Below, piece by piece: positions 51,244 to 60,827 of a stretch of 64,000 nt of DNA (position 1 is the stretch's first letter; the number at the start of each line of letters is the position of its first letter). Position numbers and translations under genes: made by a program. Under the pieces are notes generated by a model that had not been told where the DNA came from, made no database searches, and saw only the letters and a list, made by a program, of their open reading frames with translations. The stretch comes from Pseudodesulfovibrio sp. zrk46 (GTDB lineage: Bacteria; Desulfobacterota; Desulfovibrionia; Desulfovibrionales; Desulfovibrionaceae). Where the stretch lies: NCBI RefSeq assembly GCF_012516435.1, contig NZ_CP051216.1, positions 1,242,001 to 1,306,000 of the forward strand. The letters are read 5' to 3'.

Positions 51244-51332
51244 TCCAAACAGACCTTTTACTCACAAGCCAACAAGGACTGATAACCGCCCCAAAGCTCT
51301 GCACGGCACGCATGGTATTGCTTCTTTCAAGG

Positions 51333-52427
51333 TCAGCCTTCTGGAATGCGGACATGCTCCGGTGGTGCTGCGGGCTTGGCAAAGAGAAAGCCCTGGATAT
51401 AGTCAGTGCCTTTGTCCTGAAGCCACTGGAACTCACCGATGGTCTCCACGCCTTCGGCAATGGTTTTGACGCCCAGACGTTGGGACATACTGAGAATGTT
51501 TTCCGTAATGACGGACTTGTAGGGCTCAGAGTCCACGCCCCGAATTAACTCCATGTCAAGCTTGATGAAATCCGGTCGTAATTTGCTCAGCAGATTCAAA
51601 GAGGAGTACCCGGCGCCAAGGTCATCAAGGGCCACTCGAAAACCATTTTCCCTGTAGTAATTCAGGATTCCGAGCAAGTGGTCGATGTCTGCGATCTCTT
51701 CACTTTCCACAACCTCAAACACGATCTTCTCAGGCGACAGGTTGGCCTGCATGATGGCCTCCATGGTCGTTTGCAGACAGTGCTTCGGATTGTAGATCGT
51801 TCCGGGGGAGAAGTTGACGAAAATGGGCTTGTCGAGTCCGTGCTCCACACATCCTCTGATGGCAGCGAGACGGCAGGCGCGGTCGAGGTTGAACGACATG
51901 CCCGTTTGCCTTGCAATCTCGAACATCTTGCCGGGATTGACGAACTGCCCCTCTTCGGAGGTTGCTCTGGCGAGACATTCGTAGGCAAAGACCTCTGCCG
52001 GATTATTCGCGGACACGATGGGATGGAAATGGGAAAAAATCCGATCGTCACTGAGCATCTCGAACAGCCACTCGCCCTCTATTTTGGCCACGATGGATTC
52101 AAGTGGTTCCATGCGCGTCACATGGTGGACGGTCAACTCCTCGTTTTGGCCAAGGACCAGTGCTTTAGTGTCATTTAGCTCCAGTCTACTGACATTGCTT
52201 AAAAAATCTTGGCAAAGTGTTTCGAGTTCTGTTTGTTTGAACCCGACTTTGAAGATCCCGTTATACGGCTCAGAATATTCAAGTCCCATCTGATCGAAAT
52301 ACCCCATCAGTTCCCGCGTCGTGTGGATCATGGGCGGGGCTAAGTAAAGATGACCGCTTGCCGGTAACGGATCGGGAACTCGCTCGCATCGGGAGCAACC
52401 TGAAATCGGAGTGATTTTGCTAGACAT
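51333..52427 (-). CDS. EAL-domain c-di-GMP phosphodiesterase
   Basis: A 364-residue protein. An N-terminal region with a short Cys motif (CSRCERVP) and an unassigned domain precede the EAL domain (about 130-360). Catalytic residues look intact: YECLAR (EAL-type Glu), VNFSP, FEVVESE, DDLGAGYSSL and EGVET. It should hydrolyse c-di-GMP. The start is uncertain: ATG at 52427 has GGAGGT almost touching it, while a GTG at 52481 lacks a clear ribosome-binding site. Confidence 0.88.
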   Translation of the reverse strand: MSSKITPISGCSRCERVPDPLPASGHLYLAPPMIHTTRELMGYFDQMGLEYSEPYNGIFKVGFKQTELETLCQDFLSNVSRLELNDTKALVLGQNEELTVHHVTRMEPLESIVAKIEGEWLFEMLSDDRIFSHFHPIVSANNPAEVFAYECLARATSEEGQFVNPGKMFEIARQTGMSFNLDRACRLAAIRGCVEHGLDKPIFVNFSPGTIYNPKHCLQTTMEAIMQANLSPEKIVFEVVESEEIADIDHLLGILNYYRENGFRVALDDLGAGYSSLNLLSKLRPDFIKLDMELIRGVDSEPYKSVITENILSMSQRLGVKTIAEGVETIGEFQWLQDKGTDYIQGFLFAKPAAPPEHVRIPEG

Positions 52428-52598
52428 ACCTCCATATATCTCAACACGACCACAAATGGTCAAGCCCGGTATAGTGTTCACCGTGGTGATATTTCACCTG
52501 ACCGAGCACTTCCGAAGGAAACAGATTATTATTGCGCTGTGTACAGATTTCCTCCATGGATAAATATACCGAAATGTATACCCATTGGAGGATGAGAG

Positions 52599-54074
52599 AT
52601 GATGAATCGCAGAAAATTCATATCAATGTTGTTAGCATCGGCTGCACTCGGCAGTGTTTCCGCATTCCCCTTGAGCCGAAAAGCTCTTGCACAACCAGTT
52701 GAAAAAGACTGCGTCATCATCGGCGGAGGTGTTTCCGGCTTCACTGCGGCCTATCTGCTGCGAGACAGGAATGTTTTGCTTCTGGAAGCCGAGTCCGGCT
52801 TTGGCGGGCGAACCATCTCGGGCATCCACAATGATTGGTACTACCCGGAAGGGACCGAATATTTGGGAAAACCCGACGGTGTCCTCGCAGAGATCATTGA
52901 AAATCTGAACCTGGATCTCATTGAAATCCCTTCACCCATGGACCAGATCTGGCGAGATGGAAAGTTTTACAGCGGGGGTTCCGGGCGGATCAAAATGCTC
53001 ACCCGCAAGGGGGGCGTCAATGCGTTCAACCGTTTCCTGAAGGCACTTAAGGATGTTGCAGCGCATTACGAAGAGGTTCCCGACTACGACCCCAACGGAG
53101 AGCTGGCCCGTCTTGATGAGATTACCTGCAAACAATGGTTCGATGAACTGCGTCTCCCGGACGTGTATGCGGAGACCTACAATGTTACCTTCCGAGGTCT
53201 GTTCGGCGCAAACATAGACGAGGTGTCGGCACTAGGCGCTTTTGCAGAAATATTTTTCGATTTCGAAGGTATGGACCACCCTCTTGACCAAGAGGACATC
53301 GACGAAATCATACGCGACAAAGATTCCGAAGGGAGCGGCTCCTATTCCTTCCGCCACGGCATTGCAGAAGTGATCGAGGCTCTTGCCAAGTTTATGGGAG
53401 ACAGGGCGCAGCACTCTTCCAGAGTCATCTCAGTCACCGGAAATGACGAGGACGGATACGAAGTCGTTTACCAGCATGAAGGCGTGGAAAAGACGGTGGG
53501 CGCCCAAAGCGTGATCTTTTCCACCCCAATGCCGGTGACCAAGGCCATCGGTGCACAGTTGCTGCCGCTCAATCAGCAATCGCTGATGAATCTTGTGCCA
53601 TACGCACAGTTCGTCACAGCTGCCATCTTCAGCGATGAGCCAATCTATACCGACGCCTTCGATCTCGCCGTTCCCGACGGTTGGTTCGTCACCGACGTCT
53701 ACGACTGTACCTGGATGCAGAAGAAGCTGGGCGAAAAACACAAAGGGTATGTTGCGTCCATGTATATCGGGCCGCACACCTACAAGGACACGAGTCTTGT
53801 CGGCATGAGCGATGCTGATTTGCTCGAGAACTCGTACAAGGATCTGCAGAACATCTGGCCGGATATCCGCGACAAGGTGAAAGGATATGACATCCATCGG
53901 TTCGAGTACGCTTATCCGGTCATGACACCGGGCGCTTATGGGCGGTTGACCAAGCTCTGGTCCATGTTCAACGGCGGTGTACAGATAGCCGGTGACGGCA
54001 TGATCTACCCGACATTCGAAGCTGCTGTGCAGGCAGGAACCATTGCAGCGAGGCGTATCAACGAATGGCTCTAA
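52599..54074 (+). CDS. Tat-exported flavin amine-oxidase-like protein
   Basis: A 491-residue flavoprotein. The N-terminal NRRKFISML with a hydrophobic stretch ending ALAQ is a Tat signal. The FAD-binding motif VIIGGGVSGFTAAYLL (about 38-53) is followed by the second FAD motif GFGGRT and a C-terminal GDGMIYPTFEAAVQAG block, as in monoamine oxidase or carotenoid-isomerase-like proteins. It probably oxidises a small molecule in the periplasm; substrate unknown. GAGGATGAG lies upstream of two adjacent ATG codons. Confidence 0.85.
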   Translation: MMNRRKFISMLLASAALGSVSAFPLSRKALAQPVEKDCVIIGGGVSGFTAAYLLRDRNVLLLEAESGFGGRTISGIHNDWYYPEGTEYLGKPDGVLAEIIENLNLDLIEIPSPMDQIWRDGKFYSGGSGRIKMLTRKGGVNAFNRFLKALKDVAAHYEEVPDYDPNGELARLDEITCKQWFDELRLPDVYAETYNVTFRGLFGANIDEVSALGAFAEIFFDFEGMDHPLDQEDIDEIIRDKDSEGSGSYSFRHGIAEVIEALAKFMGDRAQHSSRVISVTGNDEDGYEVVYQHEGVEKTVGAQSVIFSTPMPVTKAIGAQLLPLNQQSLMNLVPYAQFVTAAIFSDEPIYTDAFDLAVPDGWFVTDVYDCTWMQKKLGEKHKGYVASMYIGPHTYKDTSLVGMSDADLLENSYKDLQNIWPDIRDKVKGYDIHRFEYAYPVMTPGAYGRLTKLWSMFNGGVQIAGDGMIYPTFEAAVQAGTIAARRINEWL

Positions 54075-54201
54075 TGGCCATGCTGCAATAGCAGCCTGAG
54101 CACCATAGATGTAGTTACCCTCATCTGCGCTGCTTTCATTCCAAGATTCAGCTCGAAGTCAATTGCCTTCGGTTTGTTGGTTTGCCCCTCCCGGCGACCT
54201 G

Positions 54202-55485
54202 TTACTTGAAGACCTCGTCCAGCCAGTCAAAGACGACCAGGCCAACCAGTCTCCGATTCTCCATGAGGCAATGATTGGAGGCGCCTTCGTTGGACGGGGT
54301 AACCACCAGCTTGGATTGTTGGTTGGGAAAGTTGTCGGCGGCGAAGTCCACCTGTTGCCGAGCGGCGTCGCTCTTGTACTCCCCTTCGCCCAGGATGATC
54401 AGGGCCGGGACGTTGATTCTGGTAGGGTCAAAAGTATTGCCGGCATTGGCTTTGATGAGTTCGGACGGGTTTTCGGGGTTTACGCCGTAGCGCCAGCAGA
54501 TGGACTCGACCACGTTGGCATGAAACGATGACCAGGACTGCCTGTCCTCTGCTGTTTCCGTGGCTGCGGGCATGGTGGCGAACAGCTTCTCGGCGTCGAT
54601 CACAGCGGCGGACATGACGATCGCCTTGAGCCGGGAATCGTGCATGGCAGCCTGAGGCACGAACAGGCCGCCCCCGCTGTACCCGAAGGCAGCCACTCTG
54701 GCGGGATCGACTTCGGGACGCTTCAGGAGAAAATCCACCACCTTTTTCATGGGGACGTAAGTGTCAGTCCGGAAGATATGGCCCGACTGCGGCAGTATTC
54801 CCTGCCCCGGCAGGTCCACGGTCATGAAGTTATAGCCGCGTTCGAACGCTTCCTGCGCAATATAGAAATACAGGTCTTCGGCAAACGTCTCGCCGCCGCC
54901 GATCATGAGCAGGGTTCCGGCGGGCTTGCCTCCGGCCTTGGCAGGGCGAAAATATCCCGGCAGCACGGTGTTCTCAAAGGGAACCTCGATATATTCCAAC
55001 GGTGGGTCGAACAGGGGACCGGCCTTTTGCATCAACATGCGTGTTCGCGCGGCCCTTTGTACCAGTTCGGGATTGTCAGAAAGCATGGCGATCAGTGAAA
55101 CACGAGCGTAATACGCCGCGCGCAGATATTGGGTACGGGCACTCAGCTTGTGCCCTTTGGCCAAGGCCTCGTCGCCACGAGCCTCGACCCGTTTGGACAG
55201 CTCGAACCACTCACGGTGCCAACTGTCGGCATCGCCATCCTTGATTTTGGACGCCGCGTAGAAAATCTCGCCAACCTCCCCGCCACCGTTGCCCACGGCC
55301 CCGAGCACGAGATTGCCGAAATGAAAATCCATGTCGCCGTCTTGGAAGTAATAGTGAAACGCTGTGGCATGGGCGTCGAACGCCTTGTCATCTTCCGAAG
55401 CCGGGGAAACTGCGGGCAGGCAGATCAAAAGGAATAAAGCGGTGGCCGGAAGAACTCGCTTCCAGAGTTTTGAAATCATAAGCAT
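54202..55485 (-). CDS. Exported alpha/beta hydrolase (FrsA/DUF1100-like)
   Basis: A 427-residue protein with a signal peptide (about 1-28) and a helical region, then an alpha/beta hydrolase domain. The nucleophile elbow is GYSGGG; a late Asp and the His in GASNHCLMENRR complete a plausible triad. Start ATG at 55485 with AAAGGAT. It could be an esterase; the substrate is unknown. It is convergent with the flavoprotein gene. Confidence 0.82.
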   Translation of the reverse strand: MLMISKLWKRVLPATALFLLICLPAVSPASEDDKAFDAHATAFHYYFQDGDMDFHFGNLVLGAVGNGGGEVGEIFYAASKIKDGDADSWHREWFELSKRVEARGDEALAKGHKLSARTQYLRAAYYARVSLIAMLSDNPELVQRAARTRMLMQKAGPLFDPPLEYIEVPFENTVLPGYFRPAKAGGKPAGTLLMIGGGETFAEDLYFYIAQEAFERGYNFMTVDLPGQGILPQSGHIFRTDTYVPMKKVVDFLLKRPEVDPARVAAFGYSGGGLFVPQAAMHDSRLKAIVMSAAVIDAEKLFATMPAATETAEDRQSWSSFHANVVESICWRYGVNPENPSELIKANAGNTFDPTRINVPALIILGEGEYKSDAARQQVDFAADNFPNQQSKLVVTPSNEGASNHCLMENRRLVGLVVFDWLDEVFK

Positions 55486-55542
55486 GATACGATCCTTTGG
55501 AGGCTGTTTTGTTAAAACCACGCGCACGAAGTGCGTGATGGT

Positions 55543-56274
55543 CTACTCGATAGGGTCGGGCAGGACGCTGGCCCACTTGCCGAGAATGCGGGCACTCGTT
55601 CCGTCATCAAGCATTTCACTGAATATCATGGCCAGCTTCGGAGCGAGGGCAGCATGTTTACTGTTGAGGACATGATAGACCATGTCCTTATGCAGGGCCG
55701 GAGAGAGGTAAACCCGAATGCCAAATGCGTTCGCCGCATTCAGGCCGACTTGAGCATGGTGAACCACTGCATCAATTCTCGAATCCTCAAGAGAACGAAA
55801 GAGCTGTTCGAGCTTGTTGGCTTCGTAGGCGTCAATTCCATTCGCTTTACACAGCGTCACCGGCAGCTGTGCTCCTCGTACAACCCCCACCCTGAGGTCA
55901 GTGAGATCCTCCCATGAGTTCACTTTGATATCCTGATTGGCTGTGAACGCTACGAGGGTTTCCGTGGCTACAGGAGTCTTGACGGGAATCAGTTCACTAT
56001 ACGGCTGATATGATGCCTTTGTTCGTCCGGCACACGCGTCTATGCGTCCGCTGTTCGCTTCTTCGAGGTCCCGCAGGCGGGGCATGTAGGCAAATTGGGG
56101 TTGTATGCCGATTCTGCCATACACTTCGATAAAAAATGCTTCTATTTCGGGAGACCTGCATCCCTGCTGCTCCAGACAGGGGAGGCTGATAGTATACTCT
56201 GCCTGTTGCGCCCATGCTGCTGATGAACCCAACAACAGGGAGACTATTATGAGGAGTTGCAGACAGTTTCTCAT
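55543..56274 (-). CDS. Periplasmic solute-binding-like protein
   Basis: A 243-residue exported protein with a signal peptide ending AWAQ and a type-2 periplasmic binding fold (SBP_bac_3-like): LEEANSGRIDACAG, then SWEDLTDLRVGVVRGAQLP and SRIDAVVHH. No permease or ATPase is adjacent, so it may be a sensor partner or orphan receptor. Confidence 0.75.
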   Translation of the reverse strand: MRNCLQLLIIVSLLLGSSAAWAQQAEYTISLPCLEQQGCRSPEIEAFFIEVYGRIGIQPQFAYMPRLRDLEEANSGRIDACAGRTKASYQPYSELIPVKTPVATETLVAFTANQDIKVNSWEDLTDLRVGVVRGAQLPVTLCKANGIDAYEANKLEQLFRSLEDSRIDAVVHHAQVGLNAANAFGIRVYLSPALHKDMVYHVLNSKHAALAPKLAMIFSEMLDDGTSARILGKWASVLPDPIE

Positions 56275-56387
56275 GAAAAGAAACTAGCAACGTTTAACCA
56301 AAACACCAACGGTTTTATTGAAATAGACGTGTTGATTGCAGTCTTTTCTTCGAGTATGCATGGCTGGATATTCTGATCGAGGTACAC

Positions 56388-57938
56388 ATGATCGCTACAA
56401 TTTCTTGCGCCGCCCTCATGGGCATTGATGCCTTCAAAATCCAACTCGAAGTCGATTTTTCCCGCTCCGGCATGCCTGCCTTCACCATGGTCGGGTTGGC
56501 CGAAGGTGCGGTCCGCGAATCCAAGGAACGCGTCTTTTCCGCCCTCAAGAACTGTGGGTTCAAGGTACCGCCTGCGCGTATCACCGTGAACCTTGCTCCA
56601 GCTGACGTGCGCAAGGCGGGCAGCGCCTATGACCTGCCGTTGGCGCTCGGCATTCTGTGCGCCATGGACGTGCTCAAGCCGGAACAGGTGGATGGCTGGT
56701 ACATGGCGGGCGAGCTGTCCCTGACAGGCGAACTCAAGCCTGTTCCCGGCGTGTTGCCGCTGGCCATGGCTGCCCGCTCCGGCGGCGGCAAGGGCATCAT
56801 CGTGCCCGAGGCCAATGGTCGCGAAGGCGCTGTGGTCAAGGATATCCCGGTCATCGGCGGTCGCGATCTGGGTCAGGTGGTGCGCATGCTGCTGGGCGAG
56901 GAAGTGGTGGACGCCGCCAGCGTGGACATCGACACCCTGTGGAGCGAGCGGCAGGATTTTCTGATGGACTTCGCCGAGGTGAAGGGACAGGAACACGCCA
57001 AGCGCGCCATCGAGATCGCAGCGGCAGGAAACCATAATCTCCTGTTTATCGGCCCTCCCGGTTCAGGCAAGACCATGCTGGCCAAGCGCATCCCCACCAT
57101 TCTGCCGCCCCTCCAGTTCGATGAGGCGTTGGAGGTCACCAAGATTTACTCTGTGGCCGGATTGTTGCCACGCGATCAGGCCCTGATGGTGTCGAGACCC
57201 TTCAGAACCCCGCACCACACCATTTCTGACGTGGGCCTCATCGGTGGCGGACGCTACCCGCAACCCGGTGAGACCTCCCTGGCTCACCGCGGAGTGTTGT
57301 TCCTCGACGAGATGCCCGAATTCCAGAAGTCAGTGCTGGAAGTCCTGCGCCAACCACTTGAGGACGGCGAGGTCTCCATCTCCCGCTCTCTTGTCTCCTT
57401 GAAGTATCCGGCAGACGTGATGCTGGTGGCTGCCATGAATCCCTGTCCGTGCGGCTACCTGACCGACGACGCCCATCCGTGCGAGTGCTCGCCGCTGGCC
57501 GTACAGCGCTATCGTGGCAAGATTTCCGGCCCCCTGCTGGACCGCATCGATTTACAGGTGGATGTGCCTGCCGTGCCGTATGAGGACCTGAAAAAGGCCA
57601 AGAGCGACGTGGATTCCGCGTCCATGCGCGAGCGCATCGGCGCAGCACGGGCCGTACAGAAGGAGCGCTATGCCGATATGCCCATCCTGACCAACTCGCA
57701 GCTGGAAGGCGCGGCGCTGGAACAATACTGCAACGTGGGCGAGGCCGAGCACGAATTTCTCAAACAGGCCGTGGATTCACTGGGCCTGTCAGCCCGTGCC
57801 TACACACGAGTCCTCCGCATCGCCCGCACCATCGCGGATCTGGAAGGGAGTGCCGACATCGACGCCGGGCATCTGGCCGAAGCCATCAATTATCGGAGCA
57901 TGGACAGGCAGGGGAAAAATGCTTCTAACTCTATCTAG
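56388..57938 (+). CDS. comM: ComM / YifB-family AAA+ Mg-chelatase-like protein (C-terminus altered)
   Basis: A 516-residue protein of the ComM family, a hexameric helicase that promotes branch migration in natural transformation. It has an N-terminal ChlI-like domain, Walker A GPPGSGKT, Walker B LFLDEMPEF, a Cys-rich insertion (CPCGYLTDDAHPCEC) and a C-terminal lid domain. The protein ends SMDRQGK followed by NASNSI and TAG. At 59478 the same SMDRQGK codons occur again followed directly by TAA, so the last six codons were probably supplied by inserted DNA. The enzyme core is complete. Confidence 0.94.
   Translation: MIATISCAALMGIDAFKIQLEVDFSRSGMPAFTMVGLAEGAVRESKERVFSALKNCGFKVPPARITVNLAPADVRKAGSAYDLPLALGILCAMDVLKPEQVDGWYMAGELSLTGELKPVPGVLPLAMAARSGGGKGIIVPEANGREGAVVKDIPVIGGRDLGQVVRMLLGEEVVDAASVDIDTLWSERQDFLMDFAEVKGQEHAKRAIEIAAAGNHNLLFIGPPGSGKTMLAKRIPTILPPLQFDEALEVTKIYSVAGLLPRDQALMVSRPFRTPHHTISDVGLIGGGRYPQPGETSLAHRGVLFLDEMPEFQKSVLEVLRQPLEDGEVSISRSLVSLKYPADVMLVAAMNPCPCGYLTDDAHPCECSPLAVQRYRGKISGPLLDRIDLQVDVPAVPYEDLKKAKSDVDSASMRERIGAARAVQKERYADMPILTNSQLEGAALEQYCNVGEAEHEFLKQAVDSLGLSARAYTRVLRIARTIADLEGSADIDAGHLAEAINYRSMDRQGKNASNSI
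57897..57917 (+). repeat. 21-bp direct repeat, left copy (inside comM)
   Basis: AGCATGGACAGG-CAGGGGAAA encodes SMDRQGK near the comM end. It is repeated at 59478-59498 with one substitution. Between the copies lies about 1.56 kb with one AT-richer gene. Confidence 0.8.
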
Positions 57939-57991
57939 AATCAATCAATAAGAAACTATACCAAAGATAGACCCTTAGACAAAACAACGGC

Positions 57992-58014
57992 GATAGACTA
58001 AACGAAAGTCTATC
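57992..58014. promoter_or_regulatory. Inverted repeat upstream of the inserted gene
   Basis: GATAGACT and AGTCTATC pair over 8 bases around a 7-base loop, between comM and the inserted gene. It could be an operator or weak terminator. Confidence 0.35.
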
Positions 58015-58097
58015 AAACACAGTAACAACACGCGGGCGAAATACATCAAATTGCGCAACAAAGATTATCAACGGATCAAGGCTACGGAGAGATTGGC

Positions 58098-59243
58098 ATG
58101 AGTGAAGAGAAGAACAATAACAACTATAGAGATTTTTTCGTCACCACCCATATTAATCGGATGATCAGTTCATTCTTGGCTGAAATGAATGCATACACGG
58201 ACTCGACCAATTCTTGGACGAGTGAACGCAACATGTATATCAAATTTATCCTGAATTCCATGAAGAACGCTCCAGACATGTGGGACCAAAATTGCCAAAT
58301 CAGCATCGAATCCCGTGGCGACAATTTTCGAAGACGCCTTGAGTCTCAGGGAAAGCCAAGGAACAAAGCAGAGCTAGACCATGTGTACACTGCCTGCCAC
58401 CGCTTTCTTCTCGAACTAGATCTATCTATCCCTGGCGACCTGTCCCATGAATTTGCTGAAGCTTTCGCTTTTGGCAGTAACCAAATATCAGAATTTGATA
58501 TTCAAGCGCAAAGATCAATCAAGTGGACCATACAGCATATGCCCATCAGCATAATGAAGAACATGCTTAAAAGAAGTGAACTCGTGGACCTTCGGGATTT
58601 GGGCAAAACCCGGCAAAAAGTAGATCACCAAATCCGTACTTGGCAGGAAGGACTGGCGGAGAAAATGACAGACTGGGACAAACGGATCACGGGAAGCGAA
58701 GCCAAAACCAAAGGATTACTTCGCATGTTGAAGCAGTTCGAGACCGGGGCCCATTTCGTAGGGTTACACCTGGGCTTCAAAAGACTGCGAAATGAGAAAG
58801 AAAAAGAAATGGAGCATGCCCGAACCACCATGGGAGTGTTGGGGTTGGCTTCAATCGCACCGATCCTGATTAAGCTGATAGTGCTTTCATCTAATCCAGA
58901 CTTGGCCTCCAACGGGATGGTGCTTCTGGGCTTAAGCCTACCCGTTCTTTCACTCACAGCCATCGGCCTGTATTTTTTCCGCGTAGCACTAATGGACTAC
59001 AAATCCACCAAGTCCCAACTTCTTCAGCTCGACCTGCGCATGTCGCTATGCGAATTCATCCAGAGCTATTCCGAATACAAAACCGAAATCGAAGACAAGG
59101 AAGCGCTAAATCGATTCGAGCAGGTAGTTTTTTCCGGCATCGTGTCCGAGGAATCAAAAATTCCAGCAGCCTTTGATGGGCTGGAGCAATTGGCCAAGGT
59201 AATCAATACCGTAACAAAAGCCCCTGGGACCAAGGTTTCATAA
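58098..59243 (+). CDS. Unrecognised two-helix membrane protein on the comM insertion
   Basis: A 381-residue protein. A hydrophilic helical N-terminal part (1-245) is followed by two membrane helices (about 250-272 and 278-300) and a cytoplasmic helical tail. It is lower in GC than comM and the genes to its right. GGAGAG precedes the ATG. It is the only gene between the 21-bp repeats. It has no transposase, integrase or nuclease motif. Soluble domain plus two helices is a layout seen in some phage-defence effectors, but nothing specific supports that here. Confidence 0.75.
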   Translation: MSEEKNNNNYRDFFVTTHINRMISSFLAEMNAYTDSTNSWTSERNMYIKFILNSMKNAPDMWDQNCQISIESRGDNFRRRLESQGKPRNKAELDHVYTACHRFLLELDLSIPGDLSHEFAEAFAFGSNQISEFDIQAQRSIKWTIQHMPISIMKNMLKRSELVDLRDLGKTRQKVDHQIRTWQEGLAEKMTDWDKRITGSEAKTKGLLRMLKQFETGAHFVGLHLGFKRLRNEKEKEMEHARTTMGVLGLASIAPILIKLIVLSSNPDLASNGMVLLGLSLPVLSLTAIGLYFFRVALMDYKSTKSQLLQLDLRMSLCEFIQSYSEYKTEIEDKEALNRFEQVVFSGIVSEESKIPAAFDGLEQLAKVINTVTKAPGTKVS

Positions 59244-59477
59244 ACGTTGAAACCCACCTCCCAAACGACCTTTCAACCATAACCTTCCAACATTCACAAC
59301 ACCATGAACCAAGCGCCCTTGGCCTCACACGAGCCCGGGACACTTTATCTTATGTCATTTTACGACGGCATTAAATGAACACCTTCTTGACGGTTGTGAA
59401 GACCGCATCACTGATCAGATTAGCGCGACTTTCCTTTTTATTTTATGAGCTAAACCTCAACGGACTACGGAATTAGC
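59244..59477. other. Non-coding end of the comM insertion
   Basis: AT-rich and without a gene I can support. No terminal inverted repeat or terminator is obvious. It ends at the right 21-bp repeat. Confidence 0.4.
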
Positions 59478-59498
59478 AGCATGGACAGACAGGGGAAA
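59478..59498 (+). repeat. 21-bp direct repeat, right copy (original comM end)
   Basis: AGCATGGACAGA-CAGGGGAAA followed by TAA. Read in the comM frame it spells SMDRQGK-stop, which looks like the pre-insertion comM terminus. Confidence 0.8.
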
Positions 59499-59516
59499 TA
59501 ATATAAGGTGCTTGGA

Positions 59517-59777
59517 CTAGTTCTGCCCGCGCGGCGGGGGATTATCCGGATGCAGCACCATCTTGCCGTCGCGCTCCTCACAGATTCCGGTCACCTCATC
59601 TCCACGGGGGGAAGTGAAGACAGCCTTGTCGCCGACCTTCTTGCCCTCACATGCCTCATAGGCTTCTTCCGGCGGGCCCTGACGTTTGCCACCCTGCCCC
59701 CGGCCTCCGCCGGGTTGAGCGAGCGCACAGGTGCCCATTGCCACCACCAATACAAAAACAAACAACACTCTTTTCAT
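59517..59777 (-). CDS. Small exported protein
   Basis: An 86-residue protein with a signal peptide ending ALAQ, a Gly/Arg/Pro-rich segment (PGGGRGQGGKRQGPP), then a small domain with two cysteines (YEACEGK; GICEER) that may form a disulfide. Function unknown. Confidence 0.75.
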   Translation of the reverse strand: MKRVLFVFVLVVAMGTCALAQPGGGRGQGGKRQGPPEEAYEACEGKKVGDKAVFTSPRGDEVTGICEERDGKMVLHPDNPPPRGQN

Positions 59778-59922
59778 CAGTAACTCCTCTCTTTTCAGAA
59801 TTACGACGAGTATTGCCTATAAGAGCAAACCGGTCTTGTTTAGTTTGCTATTTTTACGGTTAAACTTTGTAAAATGAATGGTATTACAGAGCGTTATTAA
59901 TACTACTCTGGGGAAGAACAGA

Positions 59923-60813
59923 TTATTCGTCTTCTTCTGCTTCCTCATCCCTCTTCCGCACATGCCAACTGTCGTATAGGAAAAAGACGAAAACACCGGA
60001 CAGGAGAATTGCCAGAATAAGGATGGTGTCACGCAACCAGTGGGTTTCCTCAGCCTCGGTGACAAACCATCGTTCGCCCAGGAGTTCATGCTCGGTCGTG
60101 CTGAACTCGGAGAACCCCTGATCCACCAGCTTGATGAGGGTCTCATTCCCCTTGGCAGTGGCTGCGTGCAGGAATTGTGTATAGAGAATTGTCTTGACGA
60201 TCAGCTTATTGGAGTGGCCCAGATTCCCCACTTCGTATCCCATTACGGGGTGATCTCCGGCCAGCGCCTCGATCTTTCCGGCCACAAGGGCTTCGGCTAT
60301 CTCGGCTATGGTATCCAGCGGCACAAGCTTGGCTTCGGGATGTTCCTTGCGCAGGAAGTATTCCGCATATCCTTTGTCCAGCACGCCTATGGCGTAGTTT
60401 GCATAGATCTTGTCGAGTTTGGTGTCTTTATCCCGTGACACCAACAGGGCAGACTTGAGCTCATGATAGGGTCGTGAAAAATCCAAATACGCGGCGCGCT
60501 CGTCATTGCGGAACAGGCCGCCGTGGAGGTCCACTTCACCGTCTTTGACCATGCGCAGGGTTTGAGGCCATGGTGCGAAACGGAAAAAGACCGGGATTCC
60601 CGTCTTTTCGGACCATTTTTTCCACACATCGACAATGTATCCCTTGGGCTGCCCGTTCAATCCCTGAAAGGACATGGGGGCTGCGCCCGGCGGATTGACG
60701 ATGGTCACGCCATGTTCGCGATACCACTCAAAGTCCTTTGCCAACGCGACGCCTGTCGTGCTGCAAGTCAGCAGCAACGCAGCGACAATCGCTATGGCAA
60801 AGAGTGAGCGCAA
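59923..60813 (-). CDS. Membrane-anchored periplasmic solute-binding protein (split sensor partner)
   Basis: A 296-residue protein with a signal peptide (1-25), an SBP_bac_3-type binding domain (YREHGVTIVNPPGAAPMSF; GYIVDVWKKWSEKTG; GEVDLHGGLFRNDERAAYLDFS) and a C-terminal membrane helix (about 262-282), then an acidic cytoplasmic tail (KRDEEAEEDE). The fold and topology match the sensor half of bacterial kinases of the BvgS type, but here no kinase is fused; a soluble kinase gene ends 14 bases upstream. Confidence 0.82.
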   Translation of the reverse strand: MRSLFAIAIVAALLLTCSTTGVALAKDFEWYREHGVTIVNPPGAAPMSFQGLNGQPKGYIVDVWKKWSEKTGIPVFFRFAPWPQTLRMVKDGEVDLHGGLFRNDERAAYLDFSRPYHELKSALLVSRDKDTKLDKIYANYAIGVLDKGYAEYFLRKEHPEAKLVPLDTIAEIAEALVAGKIEALAGDHPVMGYEVGNLGHSNKLIVKTILYTQFLHAATAKGNETLIKLVDQGFSEFSTTEHELLGERWFVTEAEETHWLRDTILILAILLSGVFVFFLYDSWHVRKRDEEAEEDE

Positions 60814-60827
60814 TGGTACTCCATGGA

